This document shows, in pieces, positions 18,041-27,541 of a stretch of DNA of 64,000 nucleotides (positions within the stretch are counted from its first letter, which is position 1; each line of letters opens with the position of its first letter). Below the pieces are notes generated by a model, which did not search any database, had not been told where the DNA came from, and saw only the letters and a list, made by a program, of their open reading frames with translations. Source of the stretch: SZUA-378 sp036652815. GTDB taxonomy: Bacteria; Bacillota; Clostridia; Lachnospirales; Lachnospiraceae. Made by a program: the position numbers and the translations under genes. The stretch spans positions 14,768 through 78,767 of the forward strand of contig JAVVVE010000010.1 of assembly GCA_036652815.1 (NCBI GenBank), read 5' to 3'.

Positions 18041-18372
18041 GGCAACATAACTTCTTTTTGAATAAGAATTATGTTACTGGTCATTTAGTACCTAAATAGT
18101 AAAAAAACATGAAATATGACACGCGTGTCTGCAAGTAAAAGAGTCAAAAAAAAGGAGTGTCAATAAAGAGAGAAAATGTGGATAACTATGTGGAAACTGT
18201 GCATTACTTTTGAAATATGTCGAATTGTGTCATAAAAGGCAATGTGACTGTCATTTTTTTTATGCAAGTTAATCTGCAGGATTTATAAAATATAAAAAAG
18301 GGAATAGTAACTATGTCAACCGAATCAGAGGTGTGGTATACTAGAGCAGTAGAAAAGAAGGAGGTAGCTGTT
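18041..18372. other. Intergenic region with palindrome and paired DnaA-box-like sites
   Basis: A hairpin (AACATAA/TTATGTT, about 18043-18077) follows the helicase gene without a clear T run. A perfect 12-base palindrome GACACGCGTGTC lies at 18118-18129. TGTGGATAA (18177-18185) is a perfect reverse DnaA box and TGTGGAAAC (18189-18197) a near match twelve bases on. No gene is supported; an in-frame ATG at 18313 was rejected as the start of the next gene. Confidence 0.5.
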
Positions 18373-19683
18373 ATGTGGGCTTATGAAAGTGTTTTTTATC
18401 AAATATATCCGTTGGGATTCTGTGGTGCACCTTACGAGAATGATGGCGTTGTGGAATCGAGAATCTTAAAAGTGAATGATTGGATTCCTCATATTAAAAA
18501 AATAGGAGCGGATGCTATTTATTTTTCTCCACTTTTTGAATCAGATACGCATGGTTACAATACAAGGGATTATCGCAAGATAGATGTGCGTCTGGGAACG
18601 AATGCTGATTTTCAAAATGTATGTGAACAGTTACATGCCGAGAATATTAAAATAGTAATAGATGGAGTATTCAATCATGTGGGCAGAGGCTTCTGGGCAT
18701 TTCAGGATGTATTACAGAATAGACAAAACTCTTCTTATGTAGATTGGTTTCATATTAATTTTGATGGTAATTCCAATTATAATGATGGTTTATGGTATGA
18801 GGGATGGGAAGGTAATTATGATTTGGTAAAGTTAAACCTTCGTAATGAGGCAGTCATCAACCATATCTTTACGTGTGTGAAACAGTGGATAGAAGAATTT
18901 GATATCGATGGGCTGCGTTTGGATGTGGCGTATTGTCTGGACCATGATTTTATGAGACGCTTGCGCAGTTATTGCGATGGATTAAAGAATGACTTCTTTT
19001 TAATCGGTGAAGTGGTTCATGGTGACTATAATCAATTGGTAAATGATACTATGTTATATGCAGTTACCAATTATGAATGTTATAAGGGACTGTACTCCAG
19101 TTTTAACAGTATGAATCTTTTTGAGATTGTACATTCTTTATTGAGGCAGTTTGGGAATGATCCTTATGCACTCTATAAGGGTAAGCATTTCTTATCTTTT
19201 GTGGATAACCATGATGTCAGTCGAATTGCAAGCGTATTGCAAAATAAAAAACACCTTCCTTTGGTTTACGCACTTTGCTTTGGTATGCCCGGGATTCCCT
19301 GCATCTATTATGGCAGTGAATGGGGTGCTACAGGTGAAAAAAAGGATGGAGATCAGTCCTTACGTCTTAGCTATGAGGAACCGATTGAGAATGATTTAAC
19401 AGCAGCGATCGCACAGATGGCAGTAGCCAAAAAAAATAGTATTGCACTGAACTATGGGGAGTTTCGCTCGATATTACTGACGAATAAACAGTGTATCTTT
19501 GAACGTATGGCAGAGGGAGAAAGAGTATTAGTGGCCATTAATGCTGATAGTGAGAGTTTTCAGGCACACTTTGATGCCGGATGTGGTCAGGCAGTTGATT
19601 TATTGAATGGTACGTTACATGATTTTGGGGGCGGCAGTGAGCTCCCACCCTATAGTGCAGCATTTTGGAAGATGGAAGTGTGA
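18373..19683 (+). CDS. GH13 family glycosidase (cyclomaltodextrinase/neopullulanase-like)
   Basis: The 436-residue protein has all four GH13 regions: DGVFNHVG, GLRLDVAY (nucleophile Asp about 183), IGEVVHG (acid Glu about 212) and FVDNHDVSR. It starts MWAYESVFYQIYPLG and lacks both a signal peptide and the N-terminal CBM34 of many cyclomaltodextrinases, so it should act in the cytoplasm on imported maltooligosaccharides or cyclodextrins. ATG 18373 is chosen because AAGGAGGT precedes it at ideal distance; the ATG at 18313 would add 20 atypical residues. It has no sugar transporter next to it. Confidence 0.87.
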   Translation: MWAYESVFYQIYPLGFCGAPYENDGVVESRILKVNDWIPHIKKIGADAIYFSPLFESDTHGYNTRDYRKIDVRLGTNADFQNVCEQLHAENIKIVIDGVFNHVGRGFWAFQDVLQNRQNSSYVDWFHINFDGNSNYNDGLWYEGWEGNYDLVKLNLRNEAVINHIFTCVKQWIEEFDIDGLRLDVAYCLDHDFMRRLRSYCDGLKNDFFLIGEVVHGDYNQLVNDTMLYAVTNYECYKGLYSSFNSMNLFEIVHSLLRQFGNDPYALYKGKHFLSFVDNHDVSRIASVLQNKKHLPLVYALCFGMPGIPCIYYGSEWGATGEKKDGDQSLRLSYEEPIENDLTAAIAQMAVAKKNSIALNYGEFRSILLTNKQCIFERMAEGERVLVAINADSESFQAHFDAGCGQAVDLLNGTLHDFGGGSELPPYSAAFWKMEV

Positions 19684-19749
19684 TTTAAAAGTTCGGCTGT
19701 CAAGGAAGGCTTAAGCTTGAAGGTGTCAAATTAGGAAAAATAAAAGAAA

Positions 19750-19809
19750 GTACTGCATAAAATATTCTGAACTGTGTCAGCGGATTAGTTTATGCGGTAC
19801 CTTTTTTTT
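19750..19809 (+). terminator. Intrinsic terminator after the GH13 gene
   Basis: GTACTGCATAAA (19750-19761) pairs with TTTATGCGGTAC (19789-19800) with one G-U pair, followed by C and eight T. The remaining bases of this 309-base gap hold the PadR promoter and operators. Confidence 0.8.
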
Positions 19810-19846
19810 GCTTTTTTTAAAATTTTTAAAATTGCGAAAATAATTG

Positions 19847-19876
19847 TTGACAAAATAATATTATATAGTGTATAGT
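19847..19876 (+). promoter_or_regulatory. Promoter of the PadR operon
   Basis: TTGACA (19847-19852) and TATAGT (19871-19876) with an 18-base spacer. The -10 box lies within the first PadR-type palindrome, so binding there would block transcription. Confidence 0.6.
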
Positions 19877-19911
19877 ATGCTCACAAAGCAATATTATACA
19901 CCGTATAATAT
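19858..19911 (+). promoter_or_regulatory. Two PadR-type operator palindromes 33 bases apart
   Basis: ATATTATAC-ACC-GTATAATAT (19891-19911) is a perfect 9-base inverted repeat. A related imperfect copy, ATATTATAT-AGT-GTATAGTAT, lies at 19858-19878. The start-to-start distance of 33 bases is about three helical turns, so two dimers could bind on the same face. Assignment to the PadR protein encoded downstream is inferred. Confidence 0.65.
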
Positions 19912-19992
19912 AATCTTCCATACAATACTAATAGATAAATAGCATGGTATTTTATGAAAAAGAGTTATTGACAGGTAAGAAAGGAGGCAATC

Positions 19993-20319
19993 ATGGTCTT
20001 TAATACAGGAGCTGCATTGCTTGATGCAATTGTTCTGGCAGTTGTATCGAAAGAATTAGATGGAACATATGGCTATAAGATTACGCAAGAGGTAAGACAG
20101 GTAATAGAATTATCAGAATCAACCTTATATCCGGTATTGCGAAGATTACAAAAGGATGAGTGCTTGGAGGTTTATGATCAAGCATGTGCAGGAAGAAATC
20201 GGAGATACTACAAATTAACAGAACGAGGACGTGTACAACTGAATCTATATGAAAGTGAGTGGATTAGATATTCCGATAAAATCACAGGAATGTTCGAGGG
20301 AGGAATCAAACATGAATAG
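19993..20319 (+). CDS. PadR family transcriptional regulator
   Basis: The 108-residue protein is a short (subfamily 2) PadR winged helix: GTYGYKITQEV, then SESTLYPVLRRLQKDECLEV and RRYYKLTERGR. It leads an operon with DUF1700, DUF4097 and PspC-domain genes, a common envelope-stress arrangement in Firmicutes. It overlaps the next gene by eight bases, which suggests translational coupling. The ligand or signal is unknown; autoregulation through the two upstream palindromes is likely. Confidence 0.9.
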   Translation: MVFNTGAALLDAIVLAVVSKELDGTYGYKITQEVRQVIELSESTLYPVLRRLQKDECLEVYDQACAGRNRRYYKLTERGRVQLNLYESEWIRYSDKITGMFEGGIKHE

Positions 20320-21097
20320 AATGGAATTTATGCGTCAGTTAGCTCTGTTATTGGATGATATTACATCAGAAGAAAAAGCGGAAGCAATACAATATTATAA
20401 TGATTATTTTGATGACGCAGGGATAGACAATGAGCAGGATGTCATACGTGCTCTCGGAACGCCGGCAAAAGTGGCAGAAACGATTAAAACCGATTTAGCC
20501 GGAAGACCGGATGAAGATTGGGAATTTACAGAAACCGGTTTTCGCAATGAAGGCAGGCGGAAACATGAAATCTTAGTAAAACCTGCTATGCAAAATCAAA
20601 ATGCACAAAAAGAACATACAAAAGATTATCGAAATGCGTATCAAGAGTATGATAATACAAACTATAGAAATAAAGATACCGTCGCTGCAGATAAGCAGAT
20701 GGCGATGCCTCCTAAGAATAATGCAGGCAAAATTATCTTGATTGTAATACTACTGCTTTTATTAAGTCCGCTTTGGATTTCCATCGCCGCTGTTATCTTT
20801 GGAATATTGGTATCGATAGTAGCAGTTGGGGTGGCACTTCTTTTTTCCTTTGGAGCGGTGACAGTTTCACTGATATTGGTCGGCATAGTGTTCTTTGCTT
20901 TTTCCATTGTAAAGCTGTTTATGTCTCCGGTTCTGGGGATTTTAATGATGGGAATCAGCTTATTGCTGATAGGCATCGGTATCTTGTGCATCATGGCCGT
21001 CGTATGGATTTGTATTAGATTAATACCGACCTGTGTAAGGGGATTTGTCAATTTATGCAGGCTTCCGTTTGAAAGAAAAGGAGGACAGTGCGCATGA
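20312..21097 (+). CDS. DUF1700 membrane protein
   Basis: The 261-residue protein starts MNRMEFMRQLALLLDDITSE, the DUF1700 N-terminal domain (EEKAEAIQYYNDYFDDAG, then VIRALGTPAKVAE). A polar linker and about four transmembrane segments follow (residues 150-245). ATG 20312 is chosen because GAGGGAGG precedes it; an upstream in-frame ATG lies deep inside padR. DUF1700 proteins usually pair with PadR regulators and DUF4097 proteins and are thought to sense envelope state, but the mechanism is not established. Confidence 0.85.
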   Translation: MNRMEFMRQLALLLDDITSEEKAEAIQYYNDYFDDAGIDNEQDVIRALGTPAKVAETIKTDLAGRPDEDWEFTETGFRNEGRRKHEILVKPAMQNQNAQKEHTKDYRNAYQEYDNTNYRNKDTVAADKQMAMPPKNNAGKIILIVILLLLLSPLWISIAAVIFGILVSIVAVGVALLFSFGAVTVSLILVGIVFFAFSIVKLFMSPVLGILMMGISLLLIGIGILCIMAVVWICIRLIPTCVRGFVNLCRLPFERKGGQCA

Positions 21098-21927
21098 AAA
21101 AATTTATAAAAACATCTTTTATCATAGCCGGAGTTTCCATCGGTATCGGCATTGTAGGTATCACGGTAGGATTATCGCTGGGCGGAAATGAACTTCTAAA
21201 AAAAGCTTTTTACAATCATGAATTTGAACTTATATCAAGCGACAGGTATGATGTTGACGAGTGGACAGAGGAACAAGAGGTAGAGATCGTCAACCAAAAT
21301 GAAGTACAGAATGTAGAGATTGATATGGGGACGACGAGTCTATATATAGAAGAGTCTCAGGATGAGATGATCCATATTGAAGGAGATGAGAACAGTAATG
21401 TCACCTGTTATGTGAAAGACGGAACCCTGTATCTCGATGAAATATACCCACTTAAATTCATTGTAAATGATAGAGATTGCCTTCGCTTGTATCTGCCTAA
21501 AGAACTGATATTGAATTATATGGATATTGAATTAGGTGCCGGTGTGATTGATTGCAAAGATCTTAATGTGAAAGAGTTGACAGTTGAAACGGGTGTGGGT
21601 AAAGTGAAGGTGGAAGACTCCCATGTAAAAGACATGGATATAAGTGTCGATGCGGGTATCTTCGATTATACGGGCGAGGTTGATGGTGCGATCATGGTGG
21701 ATTGTAAAGTAGGTACGGTAGATATCACCATTGAAAGCTCTGTGGAGGCTAGGGAATCACAGCAGAATTACGAAATAGAGAGTGCAGTTGGTACTGTTGA
21801 GATAGGACAGCGTCATATCAGAGGACTGAGCGGAGATACTTATATTGATAATGAGGCAGATATTACGTATTCGATTGATTGCAGCGTCGGAACAGTGAAG
21901 ATTAATTTTGTAAATTTAGTATCATAA
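21094..21927 (+). CDS. DUF4097 beta-strand repeat membrane-anchored protein
   Basis: The 277-residue protein has one N-terminal transmembrane helix (about residues 7-30) and an extracytoplasmic region of repeated beta strands with recurring motifs (TVETGVGKVKVEDS, VGTVDITIES, VGTVEIG, VGTVKINF), the DUF4097 pattern. ATG 21094 overlaps the preceding stop (ATGA), with AAAGGAGG nine bases upstream; a GTG at 21088 sits too close to that site. It is probably the surface-exposed partner of the DUF1700 protein. Function is unknown. Confidence 0.85.
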   Translation: MKKFIKTSFIIAGVSIGIGIVGITVGLSLGGNELLKKAFYNHEFELISSDRYDVDEWTEEQEVEIVNQNEVQNVEIDMGTTSLYIEESQDEMIHIEGDENSNVTCYVKDGTLYLDEIYPLKFIVNDRDCLRLYLPKELILNYMDIELGAGVIDCKDLNVKELTVETGVGKVKVEDSHVKDMDISVDAGIFDYTGEVDGAIMVDCKVGTVDITIESSVEARESQQNYEIESAVGTVEIGQRHIRGLSGDTYIDNEADITYSIDCSVGTVKINFVNLVS

Positions 21928-21983
21928 ATTAGAGTGGTCTGCACAGTATGCTCTATAAAGACAGCAGGCAGAAAGGTGTTAAA

Positions 21984-22199
21984 ATGGATACAAATAATAA
22001 TGAACCAAAGAAACTATATCGTTCCAATTGTAATAAGATGTTATGCGGGGTGTGTGCCGGCGTCGGTAATTACTTTAATCTGGATGCAACCATTATTCGT
22101 TTACTGTTTGTATTGTTTGGATTTTGCAGCTTTGGAACCGGCATCCTGGCTTATATAATATTAGCAGTTATTATACCGACATCACCTTACCAGGAATAA
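21984..22199 (+). CDS. PspC domain protein
   Basis: The 71-residue protein has the PspC signature KKLYRSNCNKMLCGVCAGVG followed by NYFNLDATIIRLLFV and a final transmembrane segment. PspC proteins are small membrane components of phage-shock or envelope-stress responses. ATG 21984 is chosen because GAAAGGTG precedes it and family members begin just before the KKLYR motif; a frame opens earlier, at 21948, without a good ribosome site. It is the last gene of the PadR operon and abuts the convergent ECF gene with no spacing. Confidence 0.88.
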   Translation: MDTNNNEPKKLYRSNCNKMLCGVCAGVGNYFNLDATIIRLLFVLFGFCSFGTGILAYIILAVIIPTSPYQE

Positions 22200-22775
22200 T
22201 TAAGAAGGACTGTTCATCCATGCTCTGATATCGGGTACTTTGGAGAGAATAGGGAACAGAGCCAGTGCCAGAACGATGCCGACAGCGCCTTGTAATACAT
22301 TGGGAGCAATGCCGGTTATGGCACTCGTAAAGCCGGCAGCAAAGGTTTCTTTACTATAGGAAGCACTTAAAACCATAGTTTTCACGATTGTATTGAGAAA
22401 ATAACCACATACTACATTGATTTCACCGCATAGACCGGCAACAATTAAGGCAGGGTAATGATTAACCTGCTTTTTTTGCTGCAGATAACGAAATAGGTAT
22501 CCGGCGATACAGGCAGTCAAGGCTTTGATGATAAAAGTTGGAATTACATAAATAGCATAACCACTTAATAGGTCAGCCAGCATCGAACCGATGCCTGCAG
22601 TGAAGCCACCGAGTACCGGCCCCAGAATGACACCACTAAGCAGGACTAGGCAGTCTCCCGGATGAATATAGCCAAGTGTTGGTGTCGGAATCTGAATTAC
22701 CATGGTTGCAATACAGGTAAAGGCAGCTAATAGTGCGGCTGTTACTAATGTTCGTGTATCTTTTAATCTAGTCAT
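22200..22775 (-). CDS. ECF transporter S component
   Basis: The 191-residue protein has about six membrane helices. It starts TRLKDTRTLVTAALLAAFTC and has GYIHPGDCLVLLSGVILGP and GSMLADLLSGYAIYVIPTF, typical of vitamin-binding S components of group II ECF transporters. The shared EcfA/A'/T module must be elsewhere. The 5' leader (22776-22912) shows no riboswitch I can recognise, so the vitamin cannot be named. AAGGAG precedes the start. It is convergent with the PspC gene with zero intergenic bases. Confidence 0.85.
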   Translation of the reverse strand: MTRLKDTRTLVTAALLAAFTCIATMVIQIPTPTLGYIHPGDCLVLLSGVILGPVLGGFTAGIGSMLADLLSGYAIYVIPTFIIKALTACIAGYLFRYLQQKKQVNHYPALIVAGLCGEINVVCGYFLNTIVKTMVLSASYSKETFAAGFTSAITGIAPNVLQGAVGIVLALALFPILSKVPDIRAWMNSPS

Positions 22776-22978
22776 GAGAATCTCCTTATCATGGAACGTT
22801 ATATGTGCTTGTTGGATTTCAGTATATCTGAAAGTGGCATTATTAAAACAGCCAATTCACAACTATCAAACCATACCAGATTAAAGGAGCTTTGTCTGCA
22901 TTGTGTTTATGAATGGCATGTGTTAAACTACGAAAGGATAAGGAAATAGGATATTGGAAAGTGAGAATTAAGGATAAA

Positions 22979-24763
22979 ATGAATCTACTTACAATGAAAG
23001 ATATAACGAAAGCATTTACTGATAAAATTTTATTTGATCGGGTTGATTTTAGCGTCAGCGAAGGCGAAAAAATAGGGATACTCGGGATTAACGGGACAGG
23101 TAAGACCACGTTATTAAAGATCATTGCCGGATTAGAAACCAGTGATAGTGGGAGTCTGGTAAAAAGAAATAATTTATGTATCAATTATTTGCCTCAGCAT
23201 CCACAATTCCCTGTAGGTAAGACAATCTATGAATATGTGATTACAGAGAATGAGACGGAAGAAAATCGGGGAAATATCGAGGGAGATGCTAAAACAATCT
23301 TGAACCGATTGGGATTCGCAGACTATGAGACACAGATTGCACATCTGTCAGGTGGACAAAAGAAAAAGGTGGCATTGGCGGCAGCACTGTTATCTCACAG
23401 TGAGATATTGATTTTGGATGAACCGACGAATCATTTGGATAATGATATGACAGAATGGTTGGAACAATATTTAAGAGCATATAAAGGGGCATTGATTATG
23501 GTAACACATGATCGCTATTTCCTTGACCTTGTTTGTAATAGAATCGTAGAAATTGATAAAGGACATCTTTATAGTTATGATACTAACTATGAAGGATATC
23601 TTATGTTAAAGGCTGAAAGGGAAGACAGTAATCTGGCAACTCAGAAGAAACATGCCGGTATCCTGCGTAAAGAATTGGAATGGATGAGACGAGGGGCAAG
23701 GGCACGTTCTACGAAACAGAAGGCACATATACAGAGGTTTGAGGCACTGAATCGGGAAGAGAAGATACAAGTAGATGATAATGTTGCGATTCATGCTATT
23801 TCCACACGACTTGGGAAGAAAACGATTGAGCTAAATCATGTGACGCAGTCTTATGGAGAACGCCGCATGATAACGGATTTTAGCTATATTTTTTTAAAAG
23901 AGGATCGTATCGGTATTTTAGGTCCTAATGGATGCGGTAAGACGACTCTGCTGAAAGTGATTATGGGGTTGCTTCCGATGGAATCTGGTACAATAGAAAT
24001 AGGAGATACCATTAAAATAGGATATTATTCACAGGATAGTGAAGCACTTGACGATACACAGACTGTCATCGGCTATATTAGGGAAACGGCGGAATATATA
24101 CAGACAAGTGAAGGCATGGTCAGTGCTTCACAGATGCTGGAAAATTTCTTATTTGTAGGAGCATTGCAATACGCTTTGATTGGAAAGCTGTCGGGTGGAG
24201 AAAAAAGAAGATTGTATCTGTTGAAAGTCTTGATGGAGGCACCTAATGTATTGATTTTGGATGAGCCAACCAATGATTTGGATATACAGACTTTGTGTAT
24301 CCTGGAAGATTATCTGGATCGCTTTTCGGGAATCCTTATTACAGTGTCTCATGACAGGTATTTTTTGGATAGAGTAGCGAAAAGGATGCTTACCTTTGAA
24401 GGAGATGGTGTTATCACACAATTCAATGGCAGTTATACAGAGTATTTTAAAACTCGTGAAGAAAAAAGTCCGGTGGAAAGTAAGGGCACATCAAATGGAA
24501 AAATCGGTAAGATAAAGGAAGAAAAAATAAAATTTACCTATCAGGAACAGCGGGAATATGATACGATAGAGCAGGATATTGAACAACTCGAGGAGCAGAT
24601 CACACAGTTGAACGCAGAGCTCTATACTGCTGCCACCGACTTTGTAAAGCTAAATAAACTCACAGCAAAAATCGAGCTGACAGAACAGCAATTGAATGAG
24701 AAAATGGAGAGATATCTGTATCTGAGTGATCTTGCAGATAAGATTATGCATTCCTTGGGATAA
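22979..24763 (+). CDS. ABC-F family ATPase, Uup-like
   Basis: The 594-residue protein has two ABC ATPase domains without membrane segments: Walker A GINGTGKTT and GPNGCGKTT, signature motifs LSGGQKKK and LSGGEKRR, and Walker B LILDEPTNHLD and LILDEPTNDLD. The interdomain linker contains RSTKQKAHIQRFEAL and the C-terminus is a coiled coil (about 530-590), both as in Uup. ABC-F proteins act on ribosomes or, for Uup, on branched DNA. ATG 22979 (MNLLTMKDITKAF) is chosen with AAGGA upstream; an earlier frame opening at 22913 adds atypical residues. Confidence 0.88.
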   Translation: MNLLTMKDITKAFTDKILFDRVDFSVSEGEKIGILGINGTGKTTLLKIIAGLETSDSGSLVKRNNLCINYLPQHPQFPVGKTIYEYVITENETEENRGNIEGDAKTILNRLGFADYETQIAHLSGGQKKKVALAAALLSHSEILILDEPTNHLDNDMTEWLEQYLRAYKGALIMVTHDRYFLDLVCNRIVEIDKGHLYSYDTNYEGYLMLKAEREDSNLATQKKHAGILRKELEWMRRGARARSTKQKAHIQRFEALNREEKIQVDDNVAIHAISTRLGKKTIELNHVTQSYGERRMITDFSYIFLKEDRIGILGPNGCGKTTLLKVIMGLLPMESGTIEIGDTIKIGYYSQDSEALDDTQTVIGYIRETAEYIQTSEGMVSASQMLENFLFVGALQYALIGKLSGGEKRRLYLLKVLMEAPNVLILDEPTNDLDIQTLCILEDYLDRFSGILITVSHDRYFLDRVAKRMLTFEGDGVITQFNGSYTEYFKTREEKSPVESKGTSNGKIGKIKEEKIKFTYQEQREYDTIEQDIEQLEEQITQLNAELYTAATDFVKLNKLTAKIELTEQQLNEKMERYLYLSDLADKIMHSLG

Positions 24764-24776
24764 ACTCAAATTGAAC

Positions 24777-24805
24777 TTGACAAAACATAAAAGACTCACT
24801 ATATT
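24777..24805 (+). promoter_or_regulatory. Promoter of valS
   Basis: TTGACA (24777-24782), 17-base spacer, TATATT (24800-24805). The leader to the start is only about 55 bases, so there is no room for a T-box riboswitch. Confidence 0.75.
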
Positions 24806-24864
24806 TAACATGTTTTATTGCAAAACTTGTGAGGCAGAAGAAGTAGAAAAGGATGGAGCGTACA

Positions 24865-27528
24865 ATGAAGAAAGAATTAGAGAAAACTTATGATCCACAT
24901 GGTCTGGAAGACCGATTATATGAAAAATGGATGATGAAAGGATATTTTCATGCATCAACGGATAGGAGCAAAAAACCATTTACCATTGTGATGCCGCCAC
25001 CTAATATTACAGGAAAACTGCATATGGGGCATGCACTTGATAATACGATGCAGGATATCCTGATTCGTTTTAAAAGAATGCAGGGATATAACGCACTGTG
25101 GATTCCGGGAACCGATCATGCTGCTATCTCTACCGAAGTAAAGGTAACCAACGCACTGAAAGAGCAGGGAATAGATAAGAAAGAATTAGGGAGAGAAGCG
25201 TTCTTACAAAAGACATGGGAATGGCGAGAAGAATATGGCAGAACCATTGTTGGTCAGCTTAAGAAGATAGGTTCTTCCTGCGATTGGGAACGGGAAAGAT
25301 TTACGATGGATGAAGGCTGTTCCAAAGCTGTTGAAGAGGTATTTTTAAAATTATATGAAAAAGGATATATCTATAAAGGCAACAGAATCGTCAACTGGTG
25401 TCCTATTTGTCATACAACGATATCGGATGCAGAGGTAGAGCATGAGGAACAAACCGGACATTTTTGGCATATTAAATATCCCATTGTAGGAGCAGAACAA
25501 GGAGAAGTGTCCTATGTAATCGTGGCTACGACACGTCCGGAAACGTTACTCGGCGATACAGCACTGGCAGTTAATCCGCATGATGAACGCTATACCGCTT
25601 TGGTGGGTAAGACGGTCAGACTGCCTTTGACAGAGAGGCAGATCCCTATCATAGCGGATGCTTATGTCGATAAAGATTTTGGAACAGGTGTGGTTAAGAT
25701 TACTCCGGCACATGATCCCAATGATTTTGAAGTAGGAACACGTCATCATCTCCCGATCCTGAATATGATGAATGATGATGCTACGATTGCGGATGGCATC
25801 GGTGGAAAATATGCCGGTATGGATCGTTATGTTGCCCGCGAAGCGATGATCGCAGATCTGAAAGCAGAAGGTCTGCTAGAGAAGATAGAAGAACATGTCC
25901 ATAATGTAGGTACCCATGACAGATGTGGCAGTACCATTGAACCAATGGCGAAAAAGCAATGGTTTGTCAAGATGGAAGAGATGGCAAAACCTGCGATTGC
26001 AGCATTAAAAAGTGGAGAGCTGCGATTTGTTCCGGAACGTTTTGATAAGATTTATCTGCATTGGCTTGAGAATATCAGAGACTGGTGTATTAGCCGTCAA
26101 TTGTGGTGGGGACATCGTATCCCGGCGTATTATTGTCAGGACTGCGGAGAGCTTATGGTATCGGCAACGAAACCGGAGCATTGTACTAAATGTGGCAGTA
26201 CAAGACTGGTACAGGATGAAGATACTTTAGATACATGGTTTTCCTCCGCACTTTGGCCATTTTCCACGCTGGGCTGGCCGGAAAATACAGACGATTATCA
26301 ATATTTTTATCCAACGGATGTATTGGTAACAGGATACGATATTATCTTTTTCTGGGTAATTCGCATGGTATTCTCGGGGTTGGAACAAACCGGTAAAACA
26401 CCATTTCATACGGTTTTGATTCATGGACTCATTAGAGATTCACAGGGTCGTAAAATGAGTAAATCTTTGGGAAATGGTATTGATCCCTTAGAAGTCATAG
26501 AGGAATATGGAGCGGATGCCCTGCGTTTGACCTTGATTACGGGTAATGCACCCGGTAATGATATGCGTTTTTATCAGGAACGGGTGGAAGCCAGCAGAAA
26601 TTTTGCCAATAAAGTATGGAATGCATCTCGTTTTATAATGATGAATATGGAACAGGCTAATTTGCAAATGATTAGTTTGGAACAGTTAGAACCGGTGGAT
26701 CGATGGATTATATCCAAATTGAATACGTTAGTACGTGATGTTACGGAGCATATGGAACAATATGAATTAGGGATTGCAGTCCAGAAGATTTATGATTTTA
26801 TTTGGGATGAATTTTGTGATTGGTATATAGAGATGGTCAAGCCAAGACTCTATCATTCGGATCAAACAGATTCTAAGAATGCAGCATTATGGACTTTAAA
26901 TACAGTCCTGATTAATGCATTGAAGCTGCTTCATCCATATATGCCATTTATCACAGAAGAAATCTTCGATACCTTACAGAATGCAGAAGAATCCATTATG
27001 GTAACACAATGGCCGGTCTATCGAGAAGATTGGATCTTTACAGAAGAAGAGACAGCGATAGAAGTGATGAAAGAGGCAGTTCGTGCAATTCGTAATGCCA
27101 GAGCAGAGATGAATGTGCCGCCAAGTAAGAAGGCACATGTATATATTGTATCCAAAGAAGACGCCATCCTGCATATTTTTAGAAAAGGGGAGTTGTTTTT
27201 TGCACCACTGGCATATGCGAGTGAAGTTACTTTACAATCCGATAAGACCGGTATCGCAGAGGATGCAGTAGCAATTGTGACGACACAGGCAGCTATCTAT
27301 ATTCCTTTCACTGAATTGGTAGATATAGCACAGGAGATAGAACGATTAGAGAAGGAAGCAAAGAGATTACAGGGCGAACTGACACGCGTGACAGGGATGC
27401 TTGCCAATGAAAAATTTGTATTAAAGGCTCCGGCCGATAAGATAGAAGAAGAAAGAGCAAAGTTAATCAATTATACACAGATGTCGCAGCAGGTAGCAGA
27501 GAGACTGGTGCAGTTAAAGGCTAAATAG
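24865..27528 (+). CDS. valS: Valine--tRNA ligase
   Basis: The 887-residue class I synthetase has PPPNITGKLHMGHALD (HIGH motif), TTRPETLLGDTA in the editing domain, DTWFSSALWPFSTLGWP, the GRKMSKSLGNGIDP (KMSKS) loop and a C-terminal coiled-coil arm typical of ValRS. It charges tRNA-Val and edits mischarged Thr. ATG 24865 (MKKELEKTYDP) is chosen because GGAG lies seven bases upstream; ATG 24853 sits on top of the ribosome site. It is followed after 13 bases by folC, a pairing common in Firmicutes. Confidence 0.95.
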   Translation: MKKELEKTYDPHGLEDRLYEKWMMKGYFHASTDRSKKPFTIVMPPPNITGKLHMGHALDNTMQDILIRFKRMQGYNALWIPGTDHAAISTEVKVTNALKEQGIDKKELGREAFLQKTWEWREEYGRTIVGQLKKIGSSCDWERERFTMDEGCSKAVEEVFLKLYEKGYIYKGNRIVNWCPICHTTISDAEVEHEEQTGHFWHIKYPIVGAEQGEVSYVIVATTRPETLLGDTALAVNPHDERYTALVGKTVRLPLTERQIPIIADAYVDKDFGTGVVKITPAHDPNDFEVGTRHHLPILNMMNDDATIADGIGGKYAGMDRYVAREAMIADLKAEGLLEKIEEHVHNVGTHDRCGSTIEPMAKKQWFVKMEEMAKPAIAALKSGELRFVPERFDKIYLHWLENIRDWCISRQLWWGHRIPAYYCQDCGELMVSATKPEHCTKCGSTRLVQDEDTLDTWFSSALWPFSTLGWPENTDDYQYFYPTDVLVTGYDIIFFWVIRMVFSGLEQTGKTPFHTVLIHGLIRDSQGRKMSKSLGNGIDPLEVIEEYGADALRLTLITGNAPGNDMRFYQERVEASRNFANKVWNASRFIMMNMEQANLQMISLEQLEPVDRWIISKLNTLVRDVTEHMEQYELGIAVQKIYDFIWDEFCDWYIEMVKPRLYHSDQTDSKNAALWTLNTVLINALKLLHPYMPFITEEIFDTLQNAEESIMVTQWPVYREDWIFTEEETAIEVMKEAVRAIRNARAEMNVPPSKKAHVYIVSKEDAILHIFRKGELFFAPLAYASEVTLQSDKTGIAEDAVAIVTTQAAIYIPFTELVDIAQEIERLEKEAKRLQGELTRVTGMLANEKFVLKAPADKIEEERAKLINYTQMSQQVAERLVQLKAK

Positions 27529-27541
27529 CAAGAGGAAGAGA

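Noticed and set aside
18041..18372. Replication origin
   Set aside because: Only one perfect and one near DnaA box; no dnaA or dnaN gene and no unwinding-type repeats.
18313..18372. Earlier start for the GH13 gene
   Set aside because: The extra 20 residues do not fit the family, and the strong AAGGAGGT site serves ATG 18373.
22776..22912. Vitamin riboswitch before the ECF S-component gene
   Set aside because: I found none of the conserved cores of TPP, FMN, cobalamin, THF or preQ1 riboswitches on the minus strand.
24764..24864. T-box riboswitch before valS
   Set aside because: The gap is only about 100 bases and already holds a promoter; no T-box sequence or specifier stem fits.
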